Source: Amoebophrya sp. A120 | Taxonomy: Eukaryota; Sar; Dinophyceae; Syndiniales; Amoebophryaceae | Direction: 5' to 3' | Assembly (NCBI GenBank): GCA_905178155.1 | Contig: CAJINV010000010.1 | Coordinates: 3,864,587 to 3,928,586 of the forward strand | Length of the DNA: 64,000 bases | Shown: positions 14,801 to 22,370 of the stretch, in pieces | Layout: every line of letters begins with the position of its first letter | Numbering within the stretch: position 1 is the stretch's first letter | Notes under the pieces: model-generated | What the model was told of the DNA's origin: nothing | The model's input: only the letters and a program-made list of their open reading frames with translations | Database searches by the model: none | Made by a program: the position numbers and the translations under genes

Positions 14801-15656
14801 TATCCGTAGTGACAGTAACTGGCACCAGCACCCATCGAGCAGCAGCTCCGCTGGGCAGGCGTCGGGAACGCACGCAGGGAAATTCAACAACAATAAAGGC
14901 ACTGCATCCGCTTCTGCCGTCGGAACGGCTGGGCATTATGGCGGTTCGAGTGTTGCAGGCGGGAAAAATCAGAATTACGGAGCTGCTGGTTCTAGTGCGC
15001 AGAGTAGCTATGGTGGGCTGAACAATATTGGCGGCGGGAACCAGAAAGGCGGCGGCGCTGGAACTAATAACTATCACGACAACCACGATGGATCATATGG
15101 ACATCCGGGGCAGCAACATCATCAAAACAGCATGACCTCCCACGGGTACGGGAACCAAGCAGGGAACAACAATCAGTATGGCAACAATCAGTATCATGGG
15201 AGCAATGCAGGTGGATCTACAGGGTCGTCTTACGGGATGAACAACCAAAATAAGGGCGGTCACACAAGTACTGCTCATCATCAGCAGTTTAACAGCCAGC
15301 AGCATAACCCCAACCAGCGGTCTGGTTACGGAAAAGACCACAGCGTCCAGATGAACTATGGCGGTGGTCCGTCGAATCAATACCAACAGCAATACGGCGG
15401 GAAAGATGGTTCATACGGAACAGGTGCTGGTGGTCTCAACAACTACCAGCAGCATCAGAACAGCAACTATGGAGGAGGACATAACAGCCATTACAACCAG
15501 CAGCACAACCAGCACCACAATCCGAACCAGTCTTGGGACCACAAGCAACCCTCGAAGAATGTCGACAAAGGTTTTGAAGATTTGGGCAGGCTGCGGGCCC
15601 AGGCGGCGGAGGGCAGTGCGACACAAAGTGGGACCGATAAGGAGAAAAGCAAATAA
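2835..15656 (+). CDS. TPT1: tRNA 2'-phosphotransferase (Tpt1/KptA) with giant Q/N-rich C-terminal extension
   Basis: Tpt1 removes the splice-junction 2'-phosphate from ligated tRNA using NAD+. Residues 61-250 match the family: LRH (R70, H71), RANQGH (R133), RNHIH (R184), then IYVDL and NGVIL blocks; the four known catalytic R-H-R-R positions are all present. After the domain come a charged, probably coiled-coil stretch (about 250-360) and roughly 1,850 residues rich in Q, N, S, G, A and H, with YEYRPP occurring twice near 13665 and 14036. The model has 27 exons and 2,239 residues, whereas typical Tpt1 has 200-300. GT-AG introns: 3015-3282, 4997-5219, 6194-6401, 11723-11917, 12074-12263, 12723-12921. 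Twenty introners account for the other breaks, and all joins keep frame. Start ATG 2835, stop TAA 15654. The enzyme call is firm; a single protein including the whole tail is inferred from frame continuity. Confidence 0.85.
3359..3625 (+). mobile_element. Introner IE-A in TPT1
   Basis: TATCAAATGC...GCATTCGATA with perfect TSD GTACG. Removing 272 nt (element plus one TSD) gives KDGYAKLSS, which aligns without gaps with other Tpt1 proteins; a GT-AG choice (3358-3626) would add one codon. Confidence 0.95.
3820..4130 (+). mobile_element. Introner IE-C in TPT1
   Basis: TATTACAATG...CATTGTAATA, TSD ACTGC on both sides. Excision joins EQLL to QKITDP, the expected Tpt1 sequence. The body carries several TTTGTGATGC/GCATGACA motifs. 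Confidence 0.95.
4187..4396 (+). mobile_element. Introner IE-E in TPT1
   Basis: TATCCAAG...CTTGGATA, TSD CGGGA/CGGCA (4/5). Excision restores the conserved IHGTY motif of Tpt1. Confidence 0.95.
4481..4716 (+). mobile_element. Introner IE-H in TPT1
   Basis: TATGGCGTTCTC...GAGAACGCCATA, TSD CAGGG/TAGGG. Keeping the whole 3' copy would create an in-frame TAG, so at least the first base of the 3' TSD must be removed with the intron. Joined exons read LAQGLPQDG. Confidence 0.93.
4760..4925 (+). mobile_element. Introner IE-B in TPT1
   Basis: TATGCATTGCAAAAGTATCG...TTTGCAATGCATA; TSD GTCTA/GGCCA, diverged (3/5). Keeping the 5' copy gives GMRSSAE, close to the Tpt1 consensus; the 3' copy gives GMRASAE. 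Both keep frame. Confidence 0.9.
5280..5517 (+). mobile_element. Introner IE-G in TPT1
   Basis: TATCCTTTGCAAAAGCG...TTGCTGAGGATA, TSD CTTCA perfect. Excision joins GTKYF to KKVEK at the end of the Tpt1 domain. Confidence 0.93.
5586..5850 (+). mobile_element. Introner IE-A in TPT1
   Basis: TATGCACTG...CAGTGGATA, TSD ACTTG/ACTCG. The TIR is more worn than in other IE-A copies (GCGTCTGGAA against TTCCAGATCCAGAC), suggesting an older insertion. Confidence 0.9.
5898..6049 (+). mobile_element. Introner IE-B in TPT1
   Basis: TATGAACTGCAAAAGTATC...GATGCTTTTGCACAGGATA, TSD GCCCA perfect. Joined exons read PTGPIGDTYT. Confidence 0.93.
6487..6763 (+). mobile_element. Introner IE-A in TPT1
   Basis: TATCCAATGCAAATATGTCT...TTTGCAATGCATA, TSD TCTTG perfect; excision preserves the frame RTQVLHASP. 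Confidence 0.94.
6818..7128 (+). mobile_element. Introner IE-D in TPT1
   Basis: TATCAAGAAGG with CCCCCCTCCCCATATC at the left and GATATGGGGAGGGGGG with CCTTTTGATA at the right; TSD AGACC perfect. Confidence 0.95.
7293..7554 (+). mobile_element. Introner IE-A in TPT1
   Basis: TATCAAATGC...ACACTTGATA, TSD GTTGA perfect. The left TIR is near consensus, suggesting a young copy. Confidence 0.95.
7837..7986 (+). mobile_element. Introner IE-B in TPT1
   Basis: TATCCTGTGCAAAAGTATCG...GCTTTTGCATTGCATA, TSD GTGCA perfect; 150 bp. Confidence 0.95.
8027..8282 (+). mobile_element. Introner IE-A in TPT1
   Basis: TATGCGTTGTAAATATGTCT...TTTGCAATGGATA, TSD CCACC perfect. Confidence 0.94.
9019..9312 (+). mobile_element. 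Introner IE-C in TPT1
   Basis: TATTACAATGAAAAATGCCC...GGGCATTTTTCATAGTAATA, TSD TCACG/CCACG. The long frame reads through the left TIR here, so the element is easily mistaken for coding sequence. Confidence 0.94.
9616..9768 (+). mobile_element. Introner IE-B in TPT1
   Basis: TATCCTGTGCAAAAGTATCG...GATACTTTTGCAATGCATA, TSD AGTCA perfect. Confidence 0.95.
11022..11344 (+). mobile_element. Introner IE-D in TPT1
   Basis: TATCAAAAAGAAAAATCCCC...GGGGGGATTTTGCCTTGCGATA, TSD GAATG perfect; lies between two Q/A-rich exons. Confidence 0.95.
11449..11601 (+). mobile_element. Introner IE-B in TPT1
   Basis: TATCCTGTGGAAAAGTATCG...GATGCTTTTGCATTTCATA, TSD AGAGG/AAAGG. Joined exons read LIRKDKIMC. Confidence 0.93.
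12411..12641 (+). mobile_element. Introner IE-F in TPT1
   Basis: TATGAGACTTCTGCACAACT...GAGTTGTGCACCCTCATA, TSD AAGCG perfect. Confidence 0.94.
12959..13213 (+). mobile_element. Introner IE-A in TPT1
   Basis: TATCAAATGCAAAAATGTCT...TTTTTACATTTGATA, TSD CAGCT perfect. It follows the canonical intron 12723-12921 by only 37 bases. Confidence 0.95.
13326..13534 (+). mobile_element. Introner IE-E in TPT1
   Basis: TATCCAGGGAAAAAACTGTG...CACAGTTTTTTTCTTGCATA, TSD AAAGA perfect; joins to the final 2.1-kb Q/N/G-rich exon. Confidence 0.95.
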
Positions 15657-17278
15657 TGATAGTAAATCGGAACATACGGAACATACGGGAGATACGCTAG
15701 TACTTCTTTCGATTTGGGGCGTTGGGTGCGGATGCGCTGATTGCTTATTGGGTTGCCGTCCGACGTGCACGGATCATCGACCCAGTGTTTCAATTGGTTT
15801 CGAAGAGAAAGGTGCCAAGCGACGAAAAAAGTCAGCCTGCTCCTGTGCTGGTATCTTCTCGCCGGATATGAAATAAAGTACGGTATTTATGTCAGCCACA
15901 AGAAGAAGGAGCGCGTAGCCATTCTGCTGCACGCTCAGTGTTTTATCGAAAAGCGCCATCCTGTTCCTGACGAAATGCAGGGGGGCCTACACAACTTTTT
16001 CGCATGTTATTTTATTCATTTGGCTCCTTTATTAATTATGGCGACTGAATTTGTTGAAATAGGAAATATCAACGAGTCTGCTAGCGCGGGGAATACACTG
16101 GCGTAATCCCTGCGCGTGAAGTCATCGACACGTAAATAAATGCCGAGTGCCACTTTGGTACAAGCGTAATATCACGATACGAGACCGCGACTAGTACTGC
16201 TGTTGTTGCAGCATCACAGATCATGAGAACTACTGTACTTTTTTTCCATATTTAAGTGACTTTTCTTCTCAACAGTATTGTTGTTTATCGAAATGTATGA
16301 CATCAATCCAAAAAACTCATAAGAAGTGTTGGCAAAAAGCATGACTAAAACGACATGTAATTCTAATTTTTCTCACCTTTTGTTTTTCATCAGTGTAGTC
16401 TTTCTCTACTTCTTTCGTGTCTCAAGTATAACATCGACTTCTTTACTGGTATGCCTGTCTTTCTACTCGGGCACTTTTCGACAAGAAACAAATTTATGAA
16501 AGTCTATTGCTTTCTCCACTGTGTATCGGGTTATTTTGAAAATGGTATCACAAAATTGCGAAACGCAAAAGCTATTTTGATTTCACAATTGTATCAATCA
16601 GAATAAAATGATCGGATTAAGATTGTACGCAACTGGTATGAAAATTGGGCTCCAAAGAAAGAGGCTTATATATGTGTTATCCCAAATTGTTCCGGCCTCA
16701 CACAATACGGGCCGGGCATGGAGGTGAAAATGGTAATACACATACCTAGTTCCGTCCCGCAGCAGGTGCAGAATGATCCTGTTCGTCGACGTGCTCTGTG
16801 TGGAGACATGAGCACGTGGAAAAAAAAAATGAAGATCTGAATCTCGTTCCACAAACCAAATACACTGACTGCCGGTCCTGGTGCCGGTGTGGCCACCGCT
16901 GTAGATCCACACAGCAGGATCATCGTGATAGGAGATGCTGAGGAGCCACTTCCGCTCACGAGACGTAAAGTATCCTAGGGCTACCAAAATCAAATGAAAA
17001 AGTGAATGTGCAGACCCAACCTGTTGGCCCGAGCGCTGGCCCTTGGTTACTTACTATCATGTGGTGGCATCTTGTGATTTGACATGAATTTCATAGCAGC
17101 CTGCTTCTTCGTTTCTCCCAGGGAGGTTGTCGATGTGATAGGGTTGATCTATGGTACTATCGGTTCGATGTATTTTCAGTCGCCACACGAAAGAAGAAGA
17201 ACTAGTACCAGAAAGTGAACTTTGAGTCAGCAAGAAACCAGCACCCCAGCAAGTAAGAGCACGTAAAAATATTAAAAC
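15657..17278. other. Intergenic region
   Basis: 3' flank of TPT1 and 5' flank of the oxygenase gene. I see no coding exon with domain or codon signal on either strand and no introner TIR. Confidence 0.6.
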
Positions 17279-18904
17279 ATGTCCGCTGCCCAATTCTCCC
17301 GGGTCATCGACAAGAAAGTCGTAAAAGCGGTCGACTACTTCGATTTGACGAAGTTTAGCTCTCATCGAGACGAAACCTGTCATGCGGACGTCGACCAAAG
17401 AGAAGACGAAGAGAGAGACACGGATACGAGACCCAAAATCCAGATCCGGCCGCTAAACGAAAACCTAGATGGGGTGGTTTTGGATAACGTTTTTACTAAA
17501 GAAGAGTGCGAATACCTGATAAAGGTCTGCGAGCAGGACATTTCAGTGGCTGAAGGCGGGTTTTCTTCCTGGAACATGGAAGAAAAAAATGGAACGCCGT
17601 TTCGAAGGGCTGATACCATCGAGGTGAGAACTGCTTTTTGTGAAGAAGATGGTGGTGCTGGTGAAGCAAGTCGAAGTAGTAGATCTACACACGACAGCGC
17701 TCAGGGAACTACTACAGGAGGAGCAAGGCCTACTGACACTGAACACGAAGTTTGTGATGGGCCGGCTTTAGCTTCATCCAGTCACGCAAGAAAACCCGAA
17801 AAACCTTCTTCCCTATCGCAAATTCTGTTCGACCGGATAACCGATCGGACGAATTATGCCTCCAGCGAAAGTGGAGATGATGATGAAGACCACCAGAAAG
17901 GCGCCCGTGGTGCTTGTCCTACTTGTCGTGTTCCGAGCTACAAGCCCTTTCTCGACGAAACCGCCGACGATTACGAGTTAGATCTTCAGGGCGAATGGCT
18001 CTTAGACTCGATCAACCCAACCTGGCTCTTCGCGAGGTACAAAAACGGCGGACACTTCTCCCCGCACACGGACGGCACGACCATGTTTGACTTCAATACC
18101 AGGACACTGTACACTGTTTTGGTGTATTTGAATGACTTCGATATTAATACTAGTGCAGGGGTCGACGTGCAGGGAGATGAAGAAGAAGATGAACAACTAC
18201 ATGTAGACCAACAGGAAGGTCGTGATGAAGGATCTGCTACTCCGGAGACCCGTCCCAGCACGGACGGGGAGGAGAGTTGTGGTGACAGAAAATCTTCAGA
18301 AGACACTGAAACAAAGGCCAGAGGCGGAAGAAGCAGAAGAAGAAAATCTTCCTCTAGAAGTTCTAGGGAAAGAGGAGCATCGTCGCCAATTATCTACTGC
18401 CATCGTCCAAAAATGACCGCAGAGAGTGCTGGACCTCCTGCTCTGAATGACATCGTCGGAGGTTCAGCGACCACTAATATACAACGAGTATCCGAATCCA
18501 AAATCCTCGCAAACGACCACCTCTTGAACAATTCCGGCGGCACGAATATCTACCGCGACGAGCAAATTTGGGAAGCGTTGGAGAAAAACGAAGATGACAA
18601 CCGGATTATCGGGAACAGAAAACACGTCGCGGACACGGTCATTCCGAAGGCGGGGCGGGTTTTAATCTTTTACCACCGCTTGATGCACGAGGGGCTGCCG
18701 AGTCGGAGCAAGTACATCATCCGGACTGATCTGGTGTTCAGGAGAAAAAATCCCCTGTTGACTGCGGAAGAGGACAAAGAGGCTTTTTCTTTGTATCAAG
18801 AAGCGGAAGTGCTGGCGGAAGAAGGAAAAAACCGGGAGGCGATGGAAAAATTCCGCTGGGCTTTCGGAATGAGCAAGGAGTTGAGAAAAATTTACAAGCA
18901 ATAA
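17279..18904 (+). CDS. 2-oxoglutarate/Fe(II)-dependent oxygenase
   Basis: A 541-residue protein in one uninterrupted frame, ATG 17279 to TAA 18902. The fold signature is clear: HTD (H263, D265) within HFSPHTDGT, a distal histidine H470 in HRLMHEG, and R482 in IIRTDLVFRR to bind 2-oxoglutarate. These are the metal and cosubstrate residues of the double-stranded beta-helix family, related to prolyl-4-hydroxylases. Between the HTD half and the distal His half lies an acidic, Ser-rich insertion (about residues 295-440), and another at about 120-215 contains CPTC. The C-terminal 50 residues are charged and helical. The substrate is unknown. It and the next gene are the only ones here without introners. 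GTGAGA after codon 115 could be a donor, but the frame stays open. Confidence 0.85.
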   Translation: MSAAQFSRVIDKKVVKAVDYFDLTKFSSHRDETCHADVDQREDEERDTDTRPKIQIRPLNENLDGVVLDNVFTKEECEYLIKVCEQDISVAEGGFSSWNMEEKNGTPFRRADTIEVRTAFCEEDGGAGEASRSSRSTHDSAQGTTTGGARPTDTEHEVCDGPALASSSHARKPEKPSSLSQILFDRITDRTNYASSESGDDDEDHQKGARGACPTCRVPSYKPFLDETADDYELDLQGEWLLDSINPTWLFARYKNGGHFSPHTDGTTMFDFNTRTLYTVLVYLNDFDINTSAGVDVQGDEEEDEQLHVDQQEGRDEGSATPETRPSTDGEESCGDRKSSEDTETKARGGRSRRRKSSSRSSRERGASSPIIYCHRPKMTAESAGPPALNDIVGGSATTNIQRVSESKILANDHLLNNSGGTNIYRDEQIWEALEKNEDDNRIIGNRKHVADTVIPKAGRVLIFYHRLMHEGLPSRSKYIIRTDLVFRRKNPLLTAEEDKEAFSLYQEAEVLAEEGKNREAMEKFRWAFGMSKELRKIYKQ

Positions 18905-19763
18905 ACAAATAGTTCTACAATAACCCATCTTGCTTTTGATGTTTGTTCCGAATTTGATACCAGCGTTTTCAGTATGAGAAATGGACTACTTACTAGCGAC
19001 TACTTTTCTTGTGCACTGTGGTTTGTACGATCATGCGTTTCATCGCAACGGCGACGTAGTTTTTTCTTCAGCGACCGTATTAGGTACGAGTATAACACAC
19101 GTACATTCACAACATCCTGCCGTCGCATGGTTTTCGTTTTTCTTTCTTTCTTCTATGCGAAGCTGCTGTTCTCTCCTTGGCAATCAGAAAACCGCAGGCT
19201 GCAAAAATGACCAACGCATCCTCTTCGCTGCCAGTTCCAGCAAAGAAGATACAAGAGATTTTTTCAAATTGGCCCTATGAAATCAAAGGTAAACTCTACT
19301 CCTTGCACGCGATCCAGAATCAGAAATAAGAAGTTGATAGCGAATCAATAGCCTGATCATCATGCAGATGCAGTTCGGGTTTCCCTGCTACTGACTCCCT
19401 TGCAAACTTTCGCTATAGGTGTAATTCAACACTTTCCAATGTTTATGTTATTTTGCAAACCACAACCAGGGAACATTGATGCGATGGCGGTTAAATTGGT
19501 ATATGATTGTATCGGCCAAGAACATCAATATGCTGCTTTATTCAGTAATGTGTCTGTGTGCAGTTGCAGGTGTACTGCTTGGTGGTTTGTGTTACATTGT
19601 AGTATCGAAGCAGTGTAGCAAGTGCAATTAGAGGAGTAGGTGCACATAATCACGACGAGATGAACTACATACAACAGTGATGTAGTCGCGAGAATTTCGT
19701 ATGAAGATAAGGTACAACTACCACAACTATTGAAGCTGCTCATTCCGCATCAGAAACTACAAC
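18905..19763. other. Intergenic region
   Basis: No recognisable gene. AT-rich, with short open frames on both strands that lack any domain. Confidence 0.6.
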
Positions 19764-21498
19764 ATGCTCGACCCGGCCGATGACGATCTTTCCCTTCCTT
19801 TCGAGGAACAGATCGACATATTGCTTTCTATGTATCCCGACCGGAATCTGACGACAGTGGAAGACAATGCAATCTCTCAGCCGGGGAAGATTACGAAGGC
19901 AAGGATAGACGTTTCCCCCAACGTCGGGGGGGATACGAGATTGGAGTTCTTGCAATGCACGGTGGAGTATTGTTGTGAGATAAAGCCCGCGCCAGCTGCG
20001 GTACAACCTCCAAGGAACAAGGGGAAATCTTCCTCCTCATCTTCGTCCAAGAATCCCTCGCCATCGAATACGAATTCTGCAAAAGGACAACCTCAACCTT
20101 CGCATTGGAAAGTCGTAAAGTCCGTGAATATGGATGAGGAAGACGTGAAAGTGCTCCTCCACCGGCTGTCCACCGAGACGGACTCCTTTTTAGACGGCGT
20201 CCCTTTGGCGGTGGATTTACTAACCTCCATGAACGAAGAACTACGAGGGGATTGCCCGGTCTGTCTACTCCCCTTGCACGATGAGGAGGAAATGGCGGCG
20301 AGTGGTGGAAAAGGCGTGAATCTGCTCTTCCGGCCGAGTGTGTGCTTTCATGCGGTACTGATTAGAAGTGATAGTGACATAATTTTTACGCTTTGATGAA
20401 TGATTGAATGCGCATGGGTTGTTGCTCGTAGGCACAACATGCGGTCCGACAAGTTGTATGATTTCCGATGCTTTGCTATGCGATACAAATGTGAAGAACT
20501 TCTCCTCGATATATCAAATAAGTACATTTCTTCCGATATTGAAAATACAGATGCACCGCGACTGCGTTTCCGAGTACTGGTCTTCTGTCCCGAACCCCGT
20601 CTGCCCCGTGTGCCGCGCGGAAGCCGCCGACGCAGATTTCTTGGAGCTCGGCATAAAACGGTTCGTCGAGCCAGAGCAGCCAAAGGAGTTTTCAAATAAC
20701 CGAGATAGAAACAACAGAAAGAACAACAACTTCGACAAGGACAATCCGCCCCCAATCAAGCTTGCAAACCACATGACAGAGGAGGAATTCCATCTACTCC
20801 CGGACGCGGCCTTGTCAAAAAGGGCGCGGAGGAGAAGAAACCGGTTGCATGAGCGGGGGTATAGGGAGTGGGATCCAAGTTGTGCTATGGAGGATGGAGG
20901 GGTGTATGACGAAACCAACGGCGCGGCTAACGCCGCCTCGCCACCCATTGTTCTGAAGCCAGCTGAAGGAGGGATACGGGATAACGACGGTTCTGCTACT
21001 ATGCAAAAACACCCCTCGACTTCCACCACAACGAGCAGCTCCGCAACCTCCTCGAACAAGGCCAGAACAGACAATAATCTTCTCCGTTCGCCAAGGATAT
21101 CGGAACAACAAACAGCTACCGGAGGTGGATCTACTTCTTCTTATACCCCTGCTTCTTCTTCAGCAGCGGCCACTAGTACAAGTGCAGGAGGTGTACCACC
21201 AAAGAAGAAGGAAGAAGTGAAGCAAACGGCGCTGCAGCTAGGTACGAAAAAGAACAAAGAATTCAAAGAATCCTTCCAAAAGCTGAAGGAGAAGAACAAG
21301 AAAGATATCCAGGACGCGCAGTATTACCGTACGACAAGTGCGAAGGCTGCGTACGCGATATTGCACTTCACGACGGCGGAAAAAGCGCTGAAATTAATGC
21401 TGGAGTTGAGGAATAAACCGGTGCAGGAACAAGGAACAGGAGGGGAGAGTACTAACGATGAGGACAGCTGGAAGGTGAATTACTATTTCCCGGAATAG
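19764..21498 (+). CDS. RWD-RING E3 ubiquitin ligase (RNF25-like)
   Basis: Two exons, 19764-20354 and 20551-21498, joined over a GT-AG intron (20355-20550) to give 512 residues. The N-terminus (residues 12-75, starting EEQIDILLSMYP) looks like an RWD domain, interrupted by a poly-Ser segment. The RING follows: CPVC near residue 170, then CFH at the end of exon 1, MHRDC at the start of exon 2 and CPVC at about 213. The split of the Cys-x-His and His-Cys pairs by the intron confirms the join. The tail is Lys-, Thr- and Ser-rich with a charged helical segment. RWD plus RING is the layout of RNF25-type ligases, which transfer ubiquitin from an E2. No introners. Confidence 0.8.
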
Positions 21499-22370
21499 TA
21501 TTAAAGTGCGGTGCTCGGTTGTAATCGGTTTCGAAGCCGAGCTTGAAGCTCAAAAGCTGGAGCTGCACACACGCACCACGTCCCACACCACATAATGCGT
21601 CGATATCTTGAAATCACTAGCGACAATTGAAATGTTAAATCCCACGACCAACGCGACACACGGACATGAAAATGTTTTTCCGAAGATCATCCATGCGCTT
21701 TGTGCGGAAGTAAAGCGACAATATCTGAAGCAACGCGCCCTTGCTTTTGCTTTTCAGGAAGCGAACGTTGAGTCGTTGCAGACCGGAAACCGCAAGTGCC
21801 TCATGTTCCTGCTAGCACCCACGGTGCCTACGATTACTTGTTTGTAGCTGCAGCGGCCTGCATCACTTCATCGGTAATCTGTCTGTCGTTTTCATGGAAA
21901 CAGAAATATTGAATTCGGTGATGACTCTCGTGCATCAGAATCGTAAATTGCCTCGGTTTATTGCCACGCGCGTAAGAATCGCAATGGAAATGGATTTTAA
22001 ACAAAGTATCGGTTCCCTGTTTGCGTATGATGGATAGGTCGCGCGACGTAAAAACCTCATCTGATCGGTCGTCCAAAATCGTACATCGTCTCGCGGGGAC
22101 ACAAGAAACGCAAGTCGTTCGTGATTTATTTTCTCTCGGTCAACACAGTCGCTCTTCGTGCAACGTAAGTAGTGCTAGTCGTCGTCTTTAGCCGCGCTCG
22201 AAATAACGAATAGAAACAATACTCGCTCTTTTCCTACTCAATCTTCAGGTGAAGTAGACGTTCTGTTTTTTTCACCTATATTTGATGTTGCCCCCAATAA
22301 CACACTGTAATTGTTTCTAAAAGTAAGTATACACCATTCTTTTTTACCAAACTTCTGAACACTTCGCACT
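21499..22370. other. Intergenic region
   Basis: No supported gene. A minus-strand frame of 80 codons at 21834-22076 has balanced composition but no domain and no partner exons, so it is not called. Confidence 0.55.

Noticed and set aside
21834-22076. 80-codon minus-strand frame with natural-looking composition
   Set aside because: No domain, no partner exons, no introner junctions; coding status cannot be supported.
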